Shown piece by piece: positions 6,249-14,873 of a DNA stretch of 40,691 nt. Position numbers and translations under genes: made by a program. The stretch is from Planctomycetota bacterium (GTDB lineage Bacteria; Planctomycetota; Phycisphaerae; WQYP01), in contig JAKAVA010000080.1 of NCBI GenBank assembly GCA_021827645.1, positions 1 to 40,691 on the forward strand. Direction: 5' to 3'. The notes below the pieces were generated by a model, which saw nothing but the letters and a program-made list of their open reading frames with translations, was not told the origin of the DNA and made no database searches. Within the stretch, counting starts at the first letter, position 1; each line of letters begins with the position of its first letter.

Positions 6249-6515
6249 GTGGCAGTTAAGATTAGACTCAAGCGGTTTGGTCGAAAGAATCGGGCATTCT
6301 GGCGTATTAACGCGGTAGACAGCCGGTCACCCCGTGACGGCAAGGTGATTGAGGAATTGGGTTATTACGATCCGATCACCAAAGATGCATCGAAGCGGGT
6401 GGTGGTGAACAAAGCGCGTGTGGAGCATTGGCTTAAGGTTGGTGCACAGCCGAGCGAAACCGTGGCAGTGCTGCTGAAAAACGCGGTTGATAGCGCCCCG
6501 CCAAGCGTGTCGTAA
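6249..6515 (+). CDS. rpsP: 30S ribosomal protein bS16
   Basis: 88 residues from GTG 6249, preceded by GAGAGG at about 6238-6243. Starts AVKIRLKRFGRKNRAFWRIN and continues with DSRSPRDGKVIEELGYYDP, both diagnostic of bS16, which binds 16S rRNA in the body of the small subunit. The family is normally 80-90 residues. It heads the conserved rpsP-trmD-rplS order, lacking rimM, which usually sits between rpsP and trmD. Confidence 0.97.
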   Translation: MAVKIRLKRFGRKNRAFWRINAVDSRSPRDGKVIEELGYYDPITKDASKRVVVNKARVEHWLKVGAQPSETVAVLLKNAVDSAPPSVS

Positions 6516-6582
6516 GGCTGGCGGTGTCTTGCCCACGGCGCCTGCGAATGCGTTGGATCGGGTAAGGTTTTGGTTCCGGCGC

Positions 6583-7323
6583 ATGCGGATTGATATTCTG
6601 ACGCTATTTCCGGAGATGTTCAACGGGGTACTGGCCGCAAGTATCCTCAAGCGGGCGAGCGAAAAAAAACTTGCCTCGTATCATCTGCATCAACTGCGGG
6701 ATTACACGTTGGACCCGCACGGTAAAGTGGATGACCGACCCTATGGGGGCGGAGCCGGCATGGTGATCATGTGCCAGCCGGTGGTCGATGCGGTGCAGGC
6801 GATTGAAAAGCTGGATGCGGTTGCGAGTCGGCGGGTGCTTTTGAGCCCTCGCGGCCGCCGGCTGAATCAGGAATTAGCGGCTGAACTGGCAAATGAGCCC
6901 CGGCTGCTGCTGATCGCGGGCCATTATGAGGGGTTTGACGAACGGATCGGGCAGATATTAGAGCCCGAAGAAATCAGCATCGGAGATTATGTCCTCTCCG
7001 GCGGCGAACTGGCGGCGATGGTGTTGCTGGACGCTGTGATTCGACTGCTGCCGGGAGTGCTGGGTGATCAGACGAGCCCGCACAGTGAATCGTTCGCGAC
7101 GGATGATCTGGTGGATGGCGGATTGGAATATCCTCATTACACCCGACCGAGGGAATTTGGTGGGTTGTCTGTTCCGGAGGTTTTGCTTTCCGGAGATCAT
7201 GCCCAGATCGCCCGGTGGCGAAAAGCCAAAGCTGGAGAGTTGACGGCCAAATTGCGGCCGGATTTGGTTGCGGGGCGAGCAGGCGCCCCACCGGTAGAAA
7301 AACGCCGGGGCGAGACGGAATAA
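6583..7323 (+). CDS. trmD: tRNA (guanine-N1)-methyltransferase
   Basis: 246 residues from ATG 6583, chosen because the family begins M-x-I-D-[IV]-L-T-L-F-P-E-M; longer frames run back into rpsP. TrmD methylates G37 next to the anticodon using S-adenosylmethionine, preventing +1 frameshifts. Visible motifs: DDRPYGGGAGMVI, LLSPRGRRLNQELAAELA, LIAGHYEGFDERI, and the trefoil-knot segment SIGDYVLSGGELAAMVL. The C-terminal part has SPHSESFATDDLVDGGLEYP and HYTRP, typical for the family. Located 67 bases after rpsP without a clear ribosome binding site of its own. Confidence 0.97.
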   Translation: MRIDILTLFPEMFNGVLAASILKRASEKKLASYHLHQLRDYTLDPHGKVDDRPYGGGAGMVIMCQPVVDAVQAIEKLDAVASRRVLLSPRGRRLNQELAAELANEPRLLLIAGHYEGFDERIGQILEPEEISIGDYVLSGGELAAMVLLDAVIRLLPGVLGDQTSPHSESFATDDLVDGGLEYPHYTRPREFGGLSVPEVLLSGDHAQIARWRKAKAGELTAKLRPDLVAGRAGAPPVEKRRGETE

Positions 7324-7405
7324 CACGCGAAACGGCCCGTAGATAAATGGGCGGGAATGCTTGGGCGAAACCAAAAGTTTGTCGTAACAGTAAAGGATGA
7401 TTACC

Positions 7406-7792
7406 ATGCAATCAGCACTCATTTCTCATGTTGAATCGGCTCATCTGCGAAAGAGTCCGATTTCGGTTCATGTCGGCGATCTGGTGGATGTTTATTGCCG
7501 CATTACGGAGGGGGACAAAGAACGCATTCAGATATTCAGCGGTACAGTGATTATGCAGAAAGGGCATGGAATCAATCATGCCTTCACGGTGCGACGGATT
7601 GTGAATAATGAAGGTGTGGAGCGTATCTTTCCGAGTCATTCCCCCAAGATTGAACGCGTTGAAGTGAAGCGGTCGAGCAAAGTCCGGCGATCGAAGCTTT
7701 ACTATCTGCGAGATTTAACGGGTAAGGCGACGCGACTTAAGGAACGGGACCCGATTATTCCCGCCTCGTCGGATACACCACCGGCCCAGTAA
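7406..7792 (+). CDS. rplS: 50S ribosomal protein bL19
   Basis: 128 residues from ATG 7406, eight bases after AAAGGA (7392-7397); an ATG at 7397 overlaps that site and is less likely. Contains VHVGDLVDVYCRITEGDKER followed by IQIFSGTVIMQKGHG, and FTVRRIVNNEGVERIFPSHSP, then VKRSSKVRRSKLYYLRDLTG, all typical of bL19, which lies at the subunit interface. A Pro/Ser-rich tail (ERDPIIPASSDTPPAQ) extends slightly past the usual end. Last gene of the operon, followed by a strong terminator. Confidence 0.97.
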   Translation: MQSALISHVESAHLRKSPISVHVGDLVDVYCRITEGDKERIQIFSGTVIMQKGHGINHAFTVRRIVNNEGVERIFPSHSPKIERVEVKRSSKVRRSKLYYLRDLTGKATRLKERDPIIPASSDTPPAQ

Positions 7793-7819
7793 AGGTAAAG
7801 CACCCTACGGCGATTCTTT

Positions 7820-7856
7820 AGCGGCTCCGACGACCTGTCGGAGCCGCTTTATTTTG
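7820..7856 (+). terminator. Rho-independent terminator after rplS
   Basis: Perfect 12-base-pair stem AGCGGCTCCGAC / GTCGGAGCCGCT with loop GACCT, followed by TTATTTTG. It lies 28 bases after the rplS stop. Confidence 0.9.
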
Positions 7857-7891
7857 TCCCGGACCCCCGCCTGAGATAAATGAGCAATCCA

Positions 7892-7920
7892 TTTACATCC
7901 TATGAGTAAACGCCTAATCT
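7892..7920 (+). promoter_or_regulatory. Weak candidate promoter for the SPOR lipoprotein gene
   Basis: TTTACA at 7892-7897 (five of six consensus bases), 17-base spacer, TAATCT at 7915-7920 (weak). The preceding terminator requires a new promoter in this 94-base gap. Confidence 0.3.
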
Positions 7921-7950
7921 ATGGTTTGCGAAAGATCAGGAGGATCAAAC

Positions 7951-8739
7951 ATGAGTCGCGGATCAGGGATTTGGGTGGCAGCGATTACACTTGGCGTCGG
8001 CATGAGTCTGCTTGCGGGCTGTGCGCAGCAGCCGGTGTCAGGACCCAGCGTCAACTTATCGCAGGGATTTTCGGCCTATGAGAGCCGCGACTTTTCACAG
8101 GCGACGCAGATCGCCCGGGAATACATATCCGCCAATCCTGATGGATCGCAACTGGATGATGCGTATTATCTGCTCGGCATTTCGCACGAGACGCAGGGAC
8201 AGTTTCATCGTGCCCGCCATGATTTCAATCGCGCCATTGCCCTGACGCACCGAAACAGCCTGAAGGAAAAAGCGAACAAGGCCTTGGGCGATATGGCGTT
8301 TGCCAAGGCCCATTATGGCCAGGCGGCGTCTTATTACCAGATCGCCATCAGCTCGATGAACGGGGCTACCCCGCCGGCATCGATGTTGTTCAAATATGGA
8401 GCGGCGCTGCAGAACAGCGGACACTGGAATCAGGCCCGCTCACCGCTGGCTCAGGCCGTTTCAGATGCGCCGGGAACGACGGCCGCGAGTAATGCGGAGC
8501 AGCGGTTGGAGGCGGATCACTTCGCGCTTCAGTATGGTGCGTTCCTTATAAGCGCGGCCGCGTGGCAGGTCGTCGGGCAACTTCGCTCTGCCGGAGTCGC
8601 CGCCGTTGTGGTGCCAAGCGTGGTGGGTGGTCGAACACTTTATCTGGTGCAAAGCGGCCAGTACAACACATTGGCGGCGGCATTGGCGGCTCGCACGGTG
8701 GCAAGCCATCAATATCCGCAGGTGATTGTCGTGCCATGA
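7951..8739 (+). CDS. Lipoprotein with TPR-like repeats and C-terminal SPOR-type domain
   Basis: 262 residues from ATG 7951, eight bases after AGGAGG (7938-7943). The N-terminus is a lipoprotein signal with lipobox SLLAGC, so Cys24 would be lipidated and the protein exported. Residues about 40-185 contain tetratricopeptide-like helix pairs (for example DDAYYLLGISHETQGQFHRA and FKYGAALQNSGHWNQARSPL). The end (about 192-260) reads FALQYGAFLISAAAWQVVGQ, then LRSAGVAAVVV and LYLVQSGQYNTLAAALAA, the pattern of a SPOR domain, which binds denuded peptidoglycan glycan strands, often at division sites. A role in envelope assembly or division is inferred. YbgF/BamD-like assemblies are related in layout. 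Confidence 0.8.
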   Translation: MSRGSGIWVAAITLGVGMSLLAGCAQQPVSGPSVNLSQGFSAYESRDFSQATQIAREYISANPDGSQLDDAYYLLGISHETQGQFHRARHDFNRAIALTHRNSLKEKANKALGDMAFAKAHYGQAASYYQIAISSMNGATPPASMLFKYGAALQNSGHWNQARSPLAQAVSDAPGTTAASNAEQRLEADHFALQYGAFLISAAAWQVVGQLRSAGVAAVVVPSVVGGRTLYLVQSGQYNTLAAALAARTVASHQYPQVIVVP

Positions 8740-8960
8740 CCGGAGCGGAGACTCGCTGCGTGAGGATGCGTATCCCAAGCCCAGGTTTCTACATTTGCAG
8801 AGAGGCGCCCCTTCGAACTCGATCCCGCTTCTGCTGCGTGCTTCTTTCGCCGACAGATCGGCACCCAGAGTCGGACACAGGGGTTGCAACGCGGGGATTT
8901 TTTATATTCAATCCATCACCTTCCGTCCGACACCCCGTATTTCGTGCGGGAGCATTGAAA

Positions 8961-9710
8961 TTAAAACTCCTGGCGTGTGGGGCGATAGAGGATTTCATTA
9001 ATATCCACATCATCCGGCTCATTAACGGCGTAGAGCACCGCGCGGGCGAATGAGTCGGCTTCGACTGCCACGTCGGCATAAAATTTTCTGACGCGATCGG
9101 CGATCTCGGGGTCGGTGATGGTACCGGGCAATTCGGTCGCCACGGCGCCGGGCGATATGATCGTCGTCCGGATGTTGTACGGCTTTACTTCCAGGCGCAA
9201 CCCTTCCGAAATGACACGCACGGCGTGCTTGGTGGCGGAGTAAACAGTCGTGCCCGCCCTGACCTTGTGCCCCGCAACCGATGCGACGTTGATGATATGC
9301 CCGGATTTTCGACGCTGCATATGCGGCAACGCCGCCGCGATGCCATAGAGCACGCCCTTGATGTTGACGTCGATCATGCGATCCCACTCGTCGATTTTCA
9401 GGCTTGTCAGCATGGACTGCGGCATGAGGCCTGCATTGTTCATCATGACGTCGATACAGCCAAACTCCTGAACGGCCGCATCGACCAGGGACTGCACCTG
9501 CCTCCGGTCGGTTACATCGGTGGGAAGCGCCAGCGCGGCGCCGCCACGGATTTTAAGTTCTGCCGCGAGTGCTGCGATTCGGTCGGCACGCCTGGCCCCC
9601 AGTACCACGGAGGCCCCTTTTTGCGAGAGCATTTTCGCCGCCGCTTCGCCGAGGCCGCTGCTGGCACCCGTAATAACAACCACTTTTCCCTTAATGCGAT
9701 CATTCATCAT
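8961..9710 (-). CDS. Short-chain dehydrogenase/reductase (SDR)
   Basis: 249 residues, one Rossmann domain. Cofactor motif TGASSGLG (14-21), NNAG (91-94), and catalytic Asn116, Ser144, Tyr157 and Lys161 in YSATK are all present, so it should be an active NAD(P)-dependent oxidoreductase. Arg40/Arg41 after the second strand suggest NADP(H). The sequence resembles the broad group of YdfG/serine-dehydrogenase-like SDRs; the substrate cannot be told. Ribosome binding site AGAGGAG precedes ATG 9710. It lies 96 bases downstream of the GH92 gene on the same strand and may be co-transcribed with it, but a link in function is only inference. Confidence 0.9.
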   Translation of the reverse strand: MMNDRIKGKVVVITGASSGLGEAAAKMLSQKGASVVLGARRADRIAALAAELKIRGGAALALPTDVTDRRQVQSLVDAAVQEFGCIDVMMNNAGLMPQSMLTSLKIDEWDRMIDVNIKGVLYGIAAALPHMQRRKSGHIINVASVAGHKVRAGTTVYSATKHAVRVISEGLRLEVKPYNIRTTIISPGAVATELPGTITDPEIADRVRKFYADVAVEADSFARAVLYAVNEPDDVDINEILYRPTRQEF

Positions 9711-9806
9711 GGCACTCCTCTGCTATCCAGCGGTGGTGAGTGATCCCGCCACGGATGGATCATAGGCGTCCACGGTGCAAGAAGAAATGCGTATCGACCG
9801 TGAGTG

Positions 9807-12293
9807 TCAAACCAGCAGACTGGATGGGGGACGGACTTTGCGATCGCGGCCCCAGTCTTTTTCCGGTTTGGCGGACATATCAAGTTCCAGTTCGCCGCCG
9901 GCGAGTATCTCGCCGTGGGTAATCCAGGCGCGATCTAATATTTTACCATTGAGTTTCGCCCGTTTGATATAGCAATTTTCGGGGCGATTGTTTTCGGCGA
10001 TGATGCTGAAGGTTCCCCCTCCCGCCGGGTCGCGCATGACAGCACGGCGCACGAGCGGACTGCCGAGGATATAGACGCCGTTGACGGCATTGACGGGGTA
10101 GAATCCCAGAGCCGTGAGCGCAAACCAACTGGAAAGCTGGCCGCAGTCGTCATTACCCGGTATTCCGTCGGGCGTATTGTTATAAAGAGCAGCGACGCGG
10201 CGCACCCAGTATTGGGTTTTCCACGGTGCGCCGGCGAAGGGGTAAAGATAGGGGATGTGATTGCTGGGTTCATTACCCTGTGCGTCCTGTCCCACCATGC
10301 CGCTGATATCCGGCGAAGAACTGAATACCCGCGATGGTGCGGTGAAGAATGCATCAAGCTTGGCGATAAAGGCTTCATCGCTGCCGTAAAGGTCAATGAG
10401 CCCCTGAACATCCTGCATGACGTTGAAGGTCGCCTGCCATGCATCGGATTCGGTGTAGTCGGCCCAGTATTCCCGATCCGGTTCAAACGGCTTGCGCCAA
10501 CTTCCATCGGCAAGCTTGCCACGCATAAACCCGGTCGACGGGTCAAAGAGGTTTTTGTAATTCTGCGAGAGCTTATAGAACCTCTTGGCGTCATCATATT
10601 TGCCGAGCATCTGTGCCATGGCTCCGACGCACCAGTAGTCGTAGCAGAAATCCAGAGTGCGCGAAACACTCTGCTGGCCGGGCGTTGAGGCGACGTAGCC
10701 GAGGGAGCGGAATTGCGCCTGCAGCGCCTTATTGTTGTTGGCGGTGGCACCGACCAGTGCGGTGGTGCGCATGGCCGCGTACACCTTTTCGACATCATAG
10801 CCGCGATAACCACGGACATAGGCGGCGGCAATCATCCCCACCACATGAAAGCCGGTCATGCACCAGGTTTCGTTGCCCCAGAGGGGCCAGACCGGCAGTG
10901 AGTTTTCATTAAGCTGCTGATAATCAACCAGAAGGGTATTGATGACGTCGTTGATCCGGTTCGGTTGGGTGAACATCATGTAGGGGAATTCGCCGCGATA
11001 AATGTCCCAGATGGACAGGGTGGTGTAGTTAGTAAAACCGGGATTCGGATGGTTACGGCGGTCTTCTCCGCGATAGGCACCGTCAACATCATTGAAAGTA
11101 GCCGGGGCAACCATGCCGTGGTACGCGGCGGTATAAAAGGTTTCCGAAAGTTCTCGCGAGGGCAATTCCGCGGTGATGGCCCCAAGAGCTTTTTCCCATT
11201 TTTTCTCCGTACTGTGCCGGACGCTGTCAAAATCCCAGTGGGGGATTTCGGCAGCAAGATTTCTTCTCGCCCCCTTGATACCCGTGCAAGATATACCCAC
11301 GCGAATGGTGAGTCGGTCGTCATCTGCGGCGTGGGTGAAGATGGCCTTCATCTGCACTCCGCTGAGTCGGTCCCCCACCGCCGCCTTACGAACGGCACCA
11401 TCGACGCTCACGTCGAGATGGGTAAATGGTTTGGAAGATTCGATAACGAAATAGACTTTGCGATCAGGAGCCCAGCCGTGTGTGAAACGTTTGCCGGTGA
11501 TGCGAGTCGGGCTTTCAATATTCAATTCTGCGTGATACACGGTACAGCCGAGTCCGTGGACGAGATCAAGAATGACACCGCGTTTTTTATCTGCCGGTAC
11601 ATTTGAGTAGGAATAGCGATGCATACCGCAGCGTGTAGTGGCGGTGAGTTCGGCGTGAACTCCCGGCGTAATCAGATCGACGGCATAATATCCCGGACTT
11701 GCCTTTTCATGATCGTGCGAAAAACGGGACGCATAGGCGTGGTCACCGTCGCGTGATACCCACCCGGTATTGTGCCCCAGATACGTGATCTGCGCTTCAT
11801 GTTCACCGCTGGGTCGGCCGGCATTCCATCCCCAATTGGCGTCCTGCACCACCGGCATGAGTAAAACATCTCCAAGGTCTTTGGCGCCGGTTCCCTGAAG
11901 ATGCGTGTGCGTGAAACCCAAAATGGTATCATCCGGGTAGTGATAACCGGAACAGTGATCCCAGTGGTAGATATCCCAACGCTTATTCCAGAGTGGCTCG
12001 GAGATGCCGGCTGTATCGGGGCTTAACTGGACCAGACCGAACGGAGCCGTGGCGCCCGGAAACATGTGGCCATGCCAGCCGGTGCCGATCATCGGATTAA
12101 CCATACCCACTTTTTGTAGACCGCTGACCGCCGACAACCGGATAGGCCGCTCCTGATCGGAGGTATTCCCCATGGCGCCAGCGACAGGGGTTTTGTCCGC
12201 CAAGGTGGCCGCAACGGTGACTCCTGCGGCGGCACCTAGGAGTTTAACAAAATTCCGCCGTGCTAATGGGGAAGATTCAAATCGTCCGGACAT
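9807..12293 (-). CDS. Exported GH92-family glycosidase (alpha-mannosidase-like)
   Basis: 828 residues. The N-terminus carries a twin-arginine signal (LARRNFVKLLGAAAG, Arg12-Arg13) followed by an Ala/Val-rich helix, so it should be exported folded. GH92 enzymes are calcium-dependent exo-acting alpha-mannosidases that release mannose with inversion. Family features: VNPMIGTGWHGHMFPGATAP and FGLVQLSPDT near residue 65, CSGYHYPDDTILGFTHTHLQ followed by GTGAKDLGD, WGNETWCMTGFHVVGMIA, and GIPGNDDCGQLSSWFALTAL at about 709-728, with the acidic pair expected in the active site. Length matches the family (about 750-850). Ribosome binding site GAGG lies just before ATG 12293. Substrate may be mannose-bearing glycans of other organisms. 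Confidence 0.93.
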   Translation of the reverse strand: MSGRFESSPLARRNFVKLLGAAAGVTVAATLADKTPVAGAMGNTSDQERPIRLSAVSGLQKVGMVNPMIGTGWHGHMFPGATAPFGLVQLSPDTAGISEPLWNKRWDIYHWDHCSGYHYPDDTILGFTHTHLQGTGAKDLGDVLLMPVVQDANWGWNAGRPSGEHEAQITYLGHNTGWVSRDGDHAYASRFSHDHEKASPGYYAVDLITPGVHAELTATTRCGMHRYSYSNVPADKKRGVILDLVHGLGCTVYHAELNIESPTRITGKRFTHGWAPDRKVYFVIESSKPFTHLDVSVDGAVRKAAVGDRLSGVQMKAIFTHAADDDRLTIRVGISCTGIKGARRNLAAEIPHWDFDSVRHSTEKKWEKALGAITAELPSRELSETFYTAAYHGMVAPATFNDVDGAYRGEDRRNHPNPGFTNYTTLSIWDIYRGEFPYMMFTQPNRINDVINTLLVDYQQLNENSLPVWPLWGNETWCMTGFHVVGMIAAAYVRGYRGYDVEKVYAAMRTTALVGATANNNKALQAQFRSLGYVASTPGQQSVSRTLDFCYDYWCVGAMAQMLGKYDDAKRFYKLSQNYKNLFDPSTGFMRGKLADGSWRKPFEPDREYWADYTESDAWQATFNVMQDVQGLIDLYGSDEAFIAKLDAFFTAPSRVFSSSPDISGMVGQDAQGNEPSNHIPYLYPFAGAPWKTQYWVRRVAALYNNTPDGIPGNDDCGQLSSWFALTALGFYPVNAVNGVYILGSPLVRRAVMRDPAGGGTFSIIAENNRPENCYIKRAKLNGKILDRAWITHGEILAGGELELDMSAKPEKDWGRDRKVRPPSSLLV

Positions 12294-12508
12294 AAAACCT
12301 CGCTTGCATCAAGGCGTTAGAACAGTGAGACGAAAACAATGCTAGCGATTTCCTGCTCATGCGTCTACTCGATGGTTGAAGTGGCAAAGTTATCAGACAA
12401 CACATCGATGAGCGTTGTCGGAATACCGATATCCTGCCCGGCTTCCATCTCGGCATCGAGCGGAGCATGGCCTCCGCGGTTGAAGTGGTTCTCCCGCGTG
12501 CGGCGGGA

Positions 12509-12892
12509 TCAATAGCGAGGTACAGACGGATCGATCCAAAGGCTCCAACCGTCAATACCGGCAGCCAGAGATTTTGCATGCACAAAACCCTGCTCCCGAA
12601 GCCATTTCACAGCACGAAGTGACCGCATACCATGATGGCAATGCACGATCACGGGCTTTGATTGATGGTGCGCAATTTCATGAATACGGTGTGGCAACTC
12701 CGAGAGAGGAAGCAGAATGGCTCCCTGAATTTTTGCGACCTCCCACTCGCCAGGCGTTCTTACATCAAGCAGCACGACATTTCCATCCGTCATCAATTTT
12801 TTCGCCTCAAGTGGATGAATTTCCCAATCGGTATCTATTAGAAGTGAACTGGAAGAGGGGACGGTATTGTTATGTTGCGGCGGACGAGACAT
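12509..12892 (-). CDS. Single-domain rhodanese
   Basis: 127 residues. Rhodaneses carry a persulfide on an active-site Cys and pass sulfur to acceptors. Seen here: VVLLDVRTPGEWEVAKIQGA (39-58), LPLSELPHRI, and the active-site loop HCHHGMRS with Cys85; the end GIDGWSLWIDPSVPRY is like the rhodanese domain found fused to MoeB/ThiF-type E1 enzymes, where it serves sulfur-carrier activation. No signal peptide, so cytoplasmic; about 18 polar N-terminal residues precede the domain. It is divergent from the JAMM peptidase gene, and a sulfate-exporter-like gene lies beyond, which supports a sulfur-related role. Confidence 0.92.
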   Translation of the reverse strand: MSRPPQHNNTVPSSSSLLIDTDWEIHPLEAKKLMTDGNVVLLDVRTPGEWEVAKIQGAILLPLSELPHRIHEIAHHQSKPVIVHCHHGMRSLRAVKWLREQGFVHAKSLAAGIDGWSLWIDPSVPRY

Positions 12893-13001
12893 CAGCGATA
12901 CTCCATCAAAAGCCGGGCAATGAGCCTAATAGAAAGCATTTCGATTGACAAGCATTTTCAGCGGCGTGAATAAGCTCCGCCTGGCGTCTATGATACCTTC
13001 G

Positions 13002-13475
13002 ATGACGACCAAGACTCCAAAACTGTTTATTCCCCGGCAGACGCTGGCGGAGATTGAACACCTGTGCATGAACACATCGGGTGCAGGGCCGGCGCAGGAG
13101 GTGTGTGGATTTCTCGCGGGACATATCAAGGCGGATCATTTCCGTGTATCGAAAGTTCTGGCGATGGATAACAGCGCTGAATCTGATCTGCCCCATCGCT
13201 ATCGGATTGATGCTCAGGCGTATATGGAGGCCGAGCGGCGCTTTGAGTTGCGAGGTCTGCAGATCATTGGGATCTTTCACAGTCATCCGGGTACGAGCGC
13301 CGAACCGAGCCAACTGGATCGGGACTATTTTTTCCCCGGCTGGGTGTATCTCATTGTCGGACTCCTGTCGGGGGGGCTGACAGAACATCGCGCATTCGCA
13401 AAGTTCATATCGCCCGCCGACGCCATCATCGAAGCCAGTATCGAAGTGTTGGATCATGAGGCTACTCCATGGTGA
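13002..13475 (+). CDS. JAMM/MPN+ metallopeptidase (Mov34 family, Mec-like)
   Basis: 157 residues from ATG 13002; in-frame ATG 12990 or TTG 12945 are alternatives and none has a clear ribosome binding site. The complete zinc-binding JAMM motif is present: Glu33 in QEVCGFLAGH, His93 and His95 in FHSHPGTSAEPSQLD, Ser103 and Asp106. Bacterial members of this size (Mec, CysO-processing or ThiS/MoaD-like proteases) cleave after the Gly-Gly end of ubiquitin-like sulfur carriers, for example in sulfur transfer to cysteine. No sulfur-carrier or E1 gene is visible nearby, so the substrate must be encoded elsewhere. Divergent rhodanese gene and convergent YeiH-type gene make a sulfur-linked neighbourhood. 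Confidence 0.88.
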   Translation: MTTKTPKLFIPRQTLAEIEHLCMNTSGAGPAQEVCGFLAGHIKADHFRVSKVLAMDNSAESDLPHRYRIDAQAYMEAERRFELRGLQIIGIFHSHPGTSAEPSQLDRDYFFPGWVYLIVGLLSGGLTEHRAFAKFISPADAIIEASIEVLDHEATPW

Positions 13476-13491
13476 GACATTTGCCAATGTC
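13476..13491. terminator. Short hairpin between convergent genes
   Basis: GACATT, loop TGCC, AATGTC: a perfect six-base-pair hairpin exactly filling most of the 22-base gap between the JAMM stop (13475) and the YeiH-type stop (13498). It lacks a T run, so it is at best a weak bidirectional terminator. Confidence 0.35.
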
Positions 13492-13497
13492 CCTACT

Positions 13498-14544
13498 TCA
13501 CGCCCCCAATCGGATCGCGATCAGCGAGCCGGTGGCAATGAGTGCCCAGAGCAGGATACCCTGAAGCATCGGCTTGAAGCCGACCGCTTTGAGAGTTTCC
13601 TTCGAAAGTCCCAACCCGATGAGCAGCAGGGTTACTGCAATGCCGATCGCGCTGATGTGATCGATATCGGCGTGAAAAGGATGTATCTGCGGAATGAAGG
13701 TTCGAGCCACACTGGCGAGCACGAAGATTCCGATAAACCAGGGAATGTGGTGCATCTTGACCGCAGTTTTTTTCTTTTCAGCGTCTTGAACCGCAGGGCC
13801 GCCCCCGTCAAACTTCATCGCGACGATGAGGGTCACCGGGATGATCCAGAGCGCCCGCGAGAGTTTTACGGCCGTTGCAACGGTGAGGGCGTGGGGACCG
13901 TAGCGGGCGCCGGCCGCGACGACGGATGAAATATCGTGGATGGCAATACCGGCCCAAGTGCCGAATGCCGTCTGGCTCATACCCAAGGCGTGCCCGATGG
14001 GAACGAAAACACAAAGTGCCACTGCATTAAGGATGAAAACCGTTCCCATTGCGACGCTCAGTGAGGCCTGATCGGCATCAACAACGGACGCGACAGCCGC
14101 TATTGCAGATCCACCGCAGATCGCGGTACCGGCAGAGATTAACAGGGAAGCTTTGCGCTCGACGCCGAATTTTTTCCCCAACCAGATGCCGACGAGAAGC
14201 GTTACCCCGATGGAAATGGCCGCGAATACAGCCCCATCGGCTCCAGCGGTAACCACCGTGCGGAGATTCATGGTGAAACCCAGCAAAACGACGCAGATTT
14301 GCAGCAACCACTTGGCAGCAACATGAGTTTGACGACGCCACGGGTTATCGATCGTCAGTGCAATGGCGATACCCATTCCCAAAGCGATAGGTGGAGATGC
14401 CACGCCCGCAACACAGAGCGATCCTGCTGCAATCATGGCGAGCGCAGGCCAGAGGACTTTTCCGGAGACCGCGCCGCTGCCGGTCAATTCCGCCAATTCC
14501 GTTGTGAGTTCCTCGATCGGACTGCTGATTTCTTCCTGCGACAT
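13498..14544 (-). CDS. YeiH/UPF0324 family putative sulfate exporter
   Basis: 348 residues with about ten hydrophobic segments. The family signature LLISAGTAICGGSAIAAVAS is complete, and AIHDISSVVAAGARYG follows, both diagnostic of the YeiH family (annotated as putative sulfate exporters; actual substrate not firmly established). An acidic N-terminal extension of about 25 residues (EEISSPIEELTTELAELTG) precedes the first helix. Ribosome binding site AAGGAAAG lies before ATG 14544. YeiH genes are often next to a LysR regulator; none is present here. Together with the rhodanese and JAMM genes it points to sulfur metabolism. Confidence 0.92.
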   Translation of the reverse strand: MSQEEISSPIEELTTELAELTGSGAVSGKVLWPALAMIAAGSLCVAGVASPPIALGMGIAIALTIDNPWRRQTHVAAKWLLQICVVLLGFTMNLRTVVTAGADGAVFAAISIGVTLLVGIWLGKKFGVERKASLLISAGTAICGGSAIAAVASVVDADQASLSVAMGTVFILNAVALCVFVPIGHALGMSQTAFGTWAGIAIHDISSVVAAGARYGPHALTVATAVKLSRALWIIPVTLIVAMKFDGGGPAVQDAEKKKTAVKMHHIPWFIGIFVLASVARTFIPQIHPFHADIDHISAIGIAVTLLLIGLGLSKETLKAVGFKPMLQGILLWALIATGSLIAIRLGA

Positions 14545-14873
14545 CTGCTCACTTTCCTTTCAAATCAGAACAAAGCAACGGGAGAAGAATATCGGCGCAC
14601 TATCCATATATCAAATAGATAAAATAAATTGCTACAATCATTTATACTGATATAAGAACCGCAGGCGAATGTGGAATTGAAAATACAGCCGATTGAAGTT
14701 GTTTTGGAATGTTTTCAATGGCGGGTAAACTCGAGCGGACGTGCGTTATGGTGAATACTCAGCAGTCGCCATATGGAGAATAAAATGGCGCGGTTTACGT
14801 TCTGAAAGATGACGGGCTTCGCGATGCGGAGTTGACGTGAAGACCCCAAACAGGATCGATCAGTGGCAGAAAA
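14545..14873. other. AT-rich divergent intergenic region
   Basis: 329 bases between the divergent YeiH-type gene and an exported-protein gene. The part at 14595-14660 is clearly AT-richer than its surroundings and contains TTGCTA (14632) followed 16 bases on by TATAAG on the plus strand, a possible promoter for the rightward gene with a long leader. Nothing else is recognised. Confidence 0.35.

Noticed and set aside
8740-8960. Region between the convergent SPOR lipoprotein and SDR genes, searched for a terminator or small gene
   Set aside because: No stem followed by T run and no frame with a ribosome binding site was found.
9935-10831. Leftward 298-codon frame inside the GH92 gene
   Set aside because: Shifted frame of the same strand; Pro/Ser/Arg-rich, no family resemblance, while the GH92 frame holds all signatures.
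12396-12419. GACAAC...GTTGTC interrupted repeat around CATCGATG upstream of the GH92 gene
   Set aside because: The inner palindrome is off-centre by one base relative to the arms, and no regulator gene is adjacent; a chance match is as likely as an operator.
12906-13487. Leftward 193-codon frame across the JAMM gene
   Set aside because: Antisense to an intact JAMM motif and lacks any recognisable pattern.
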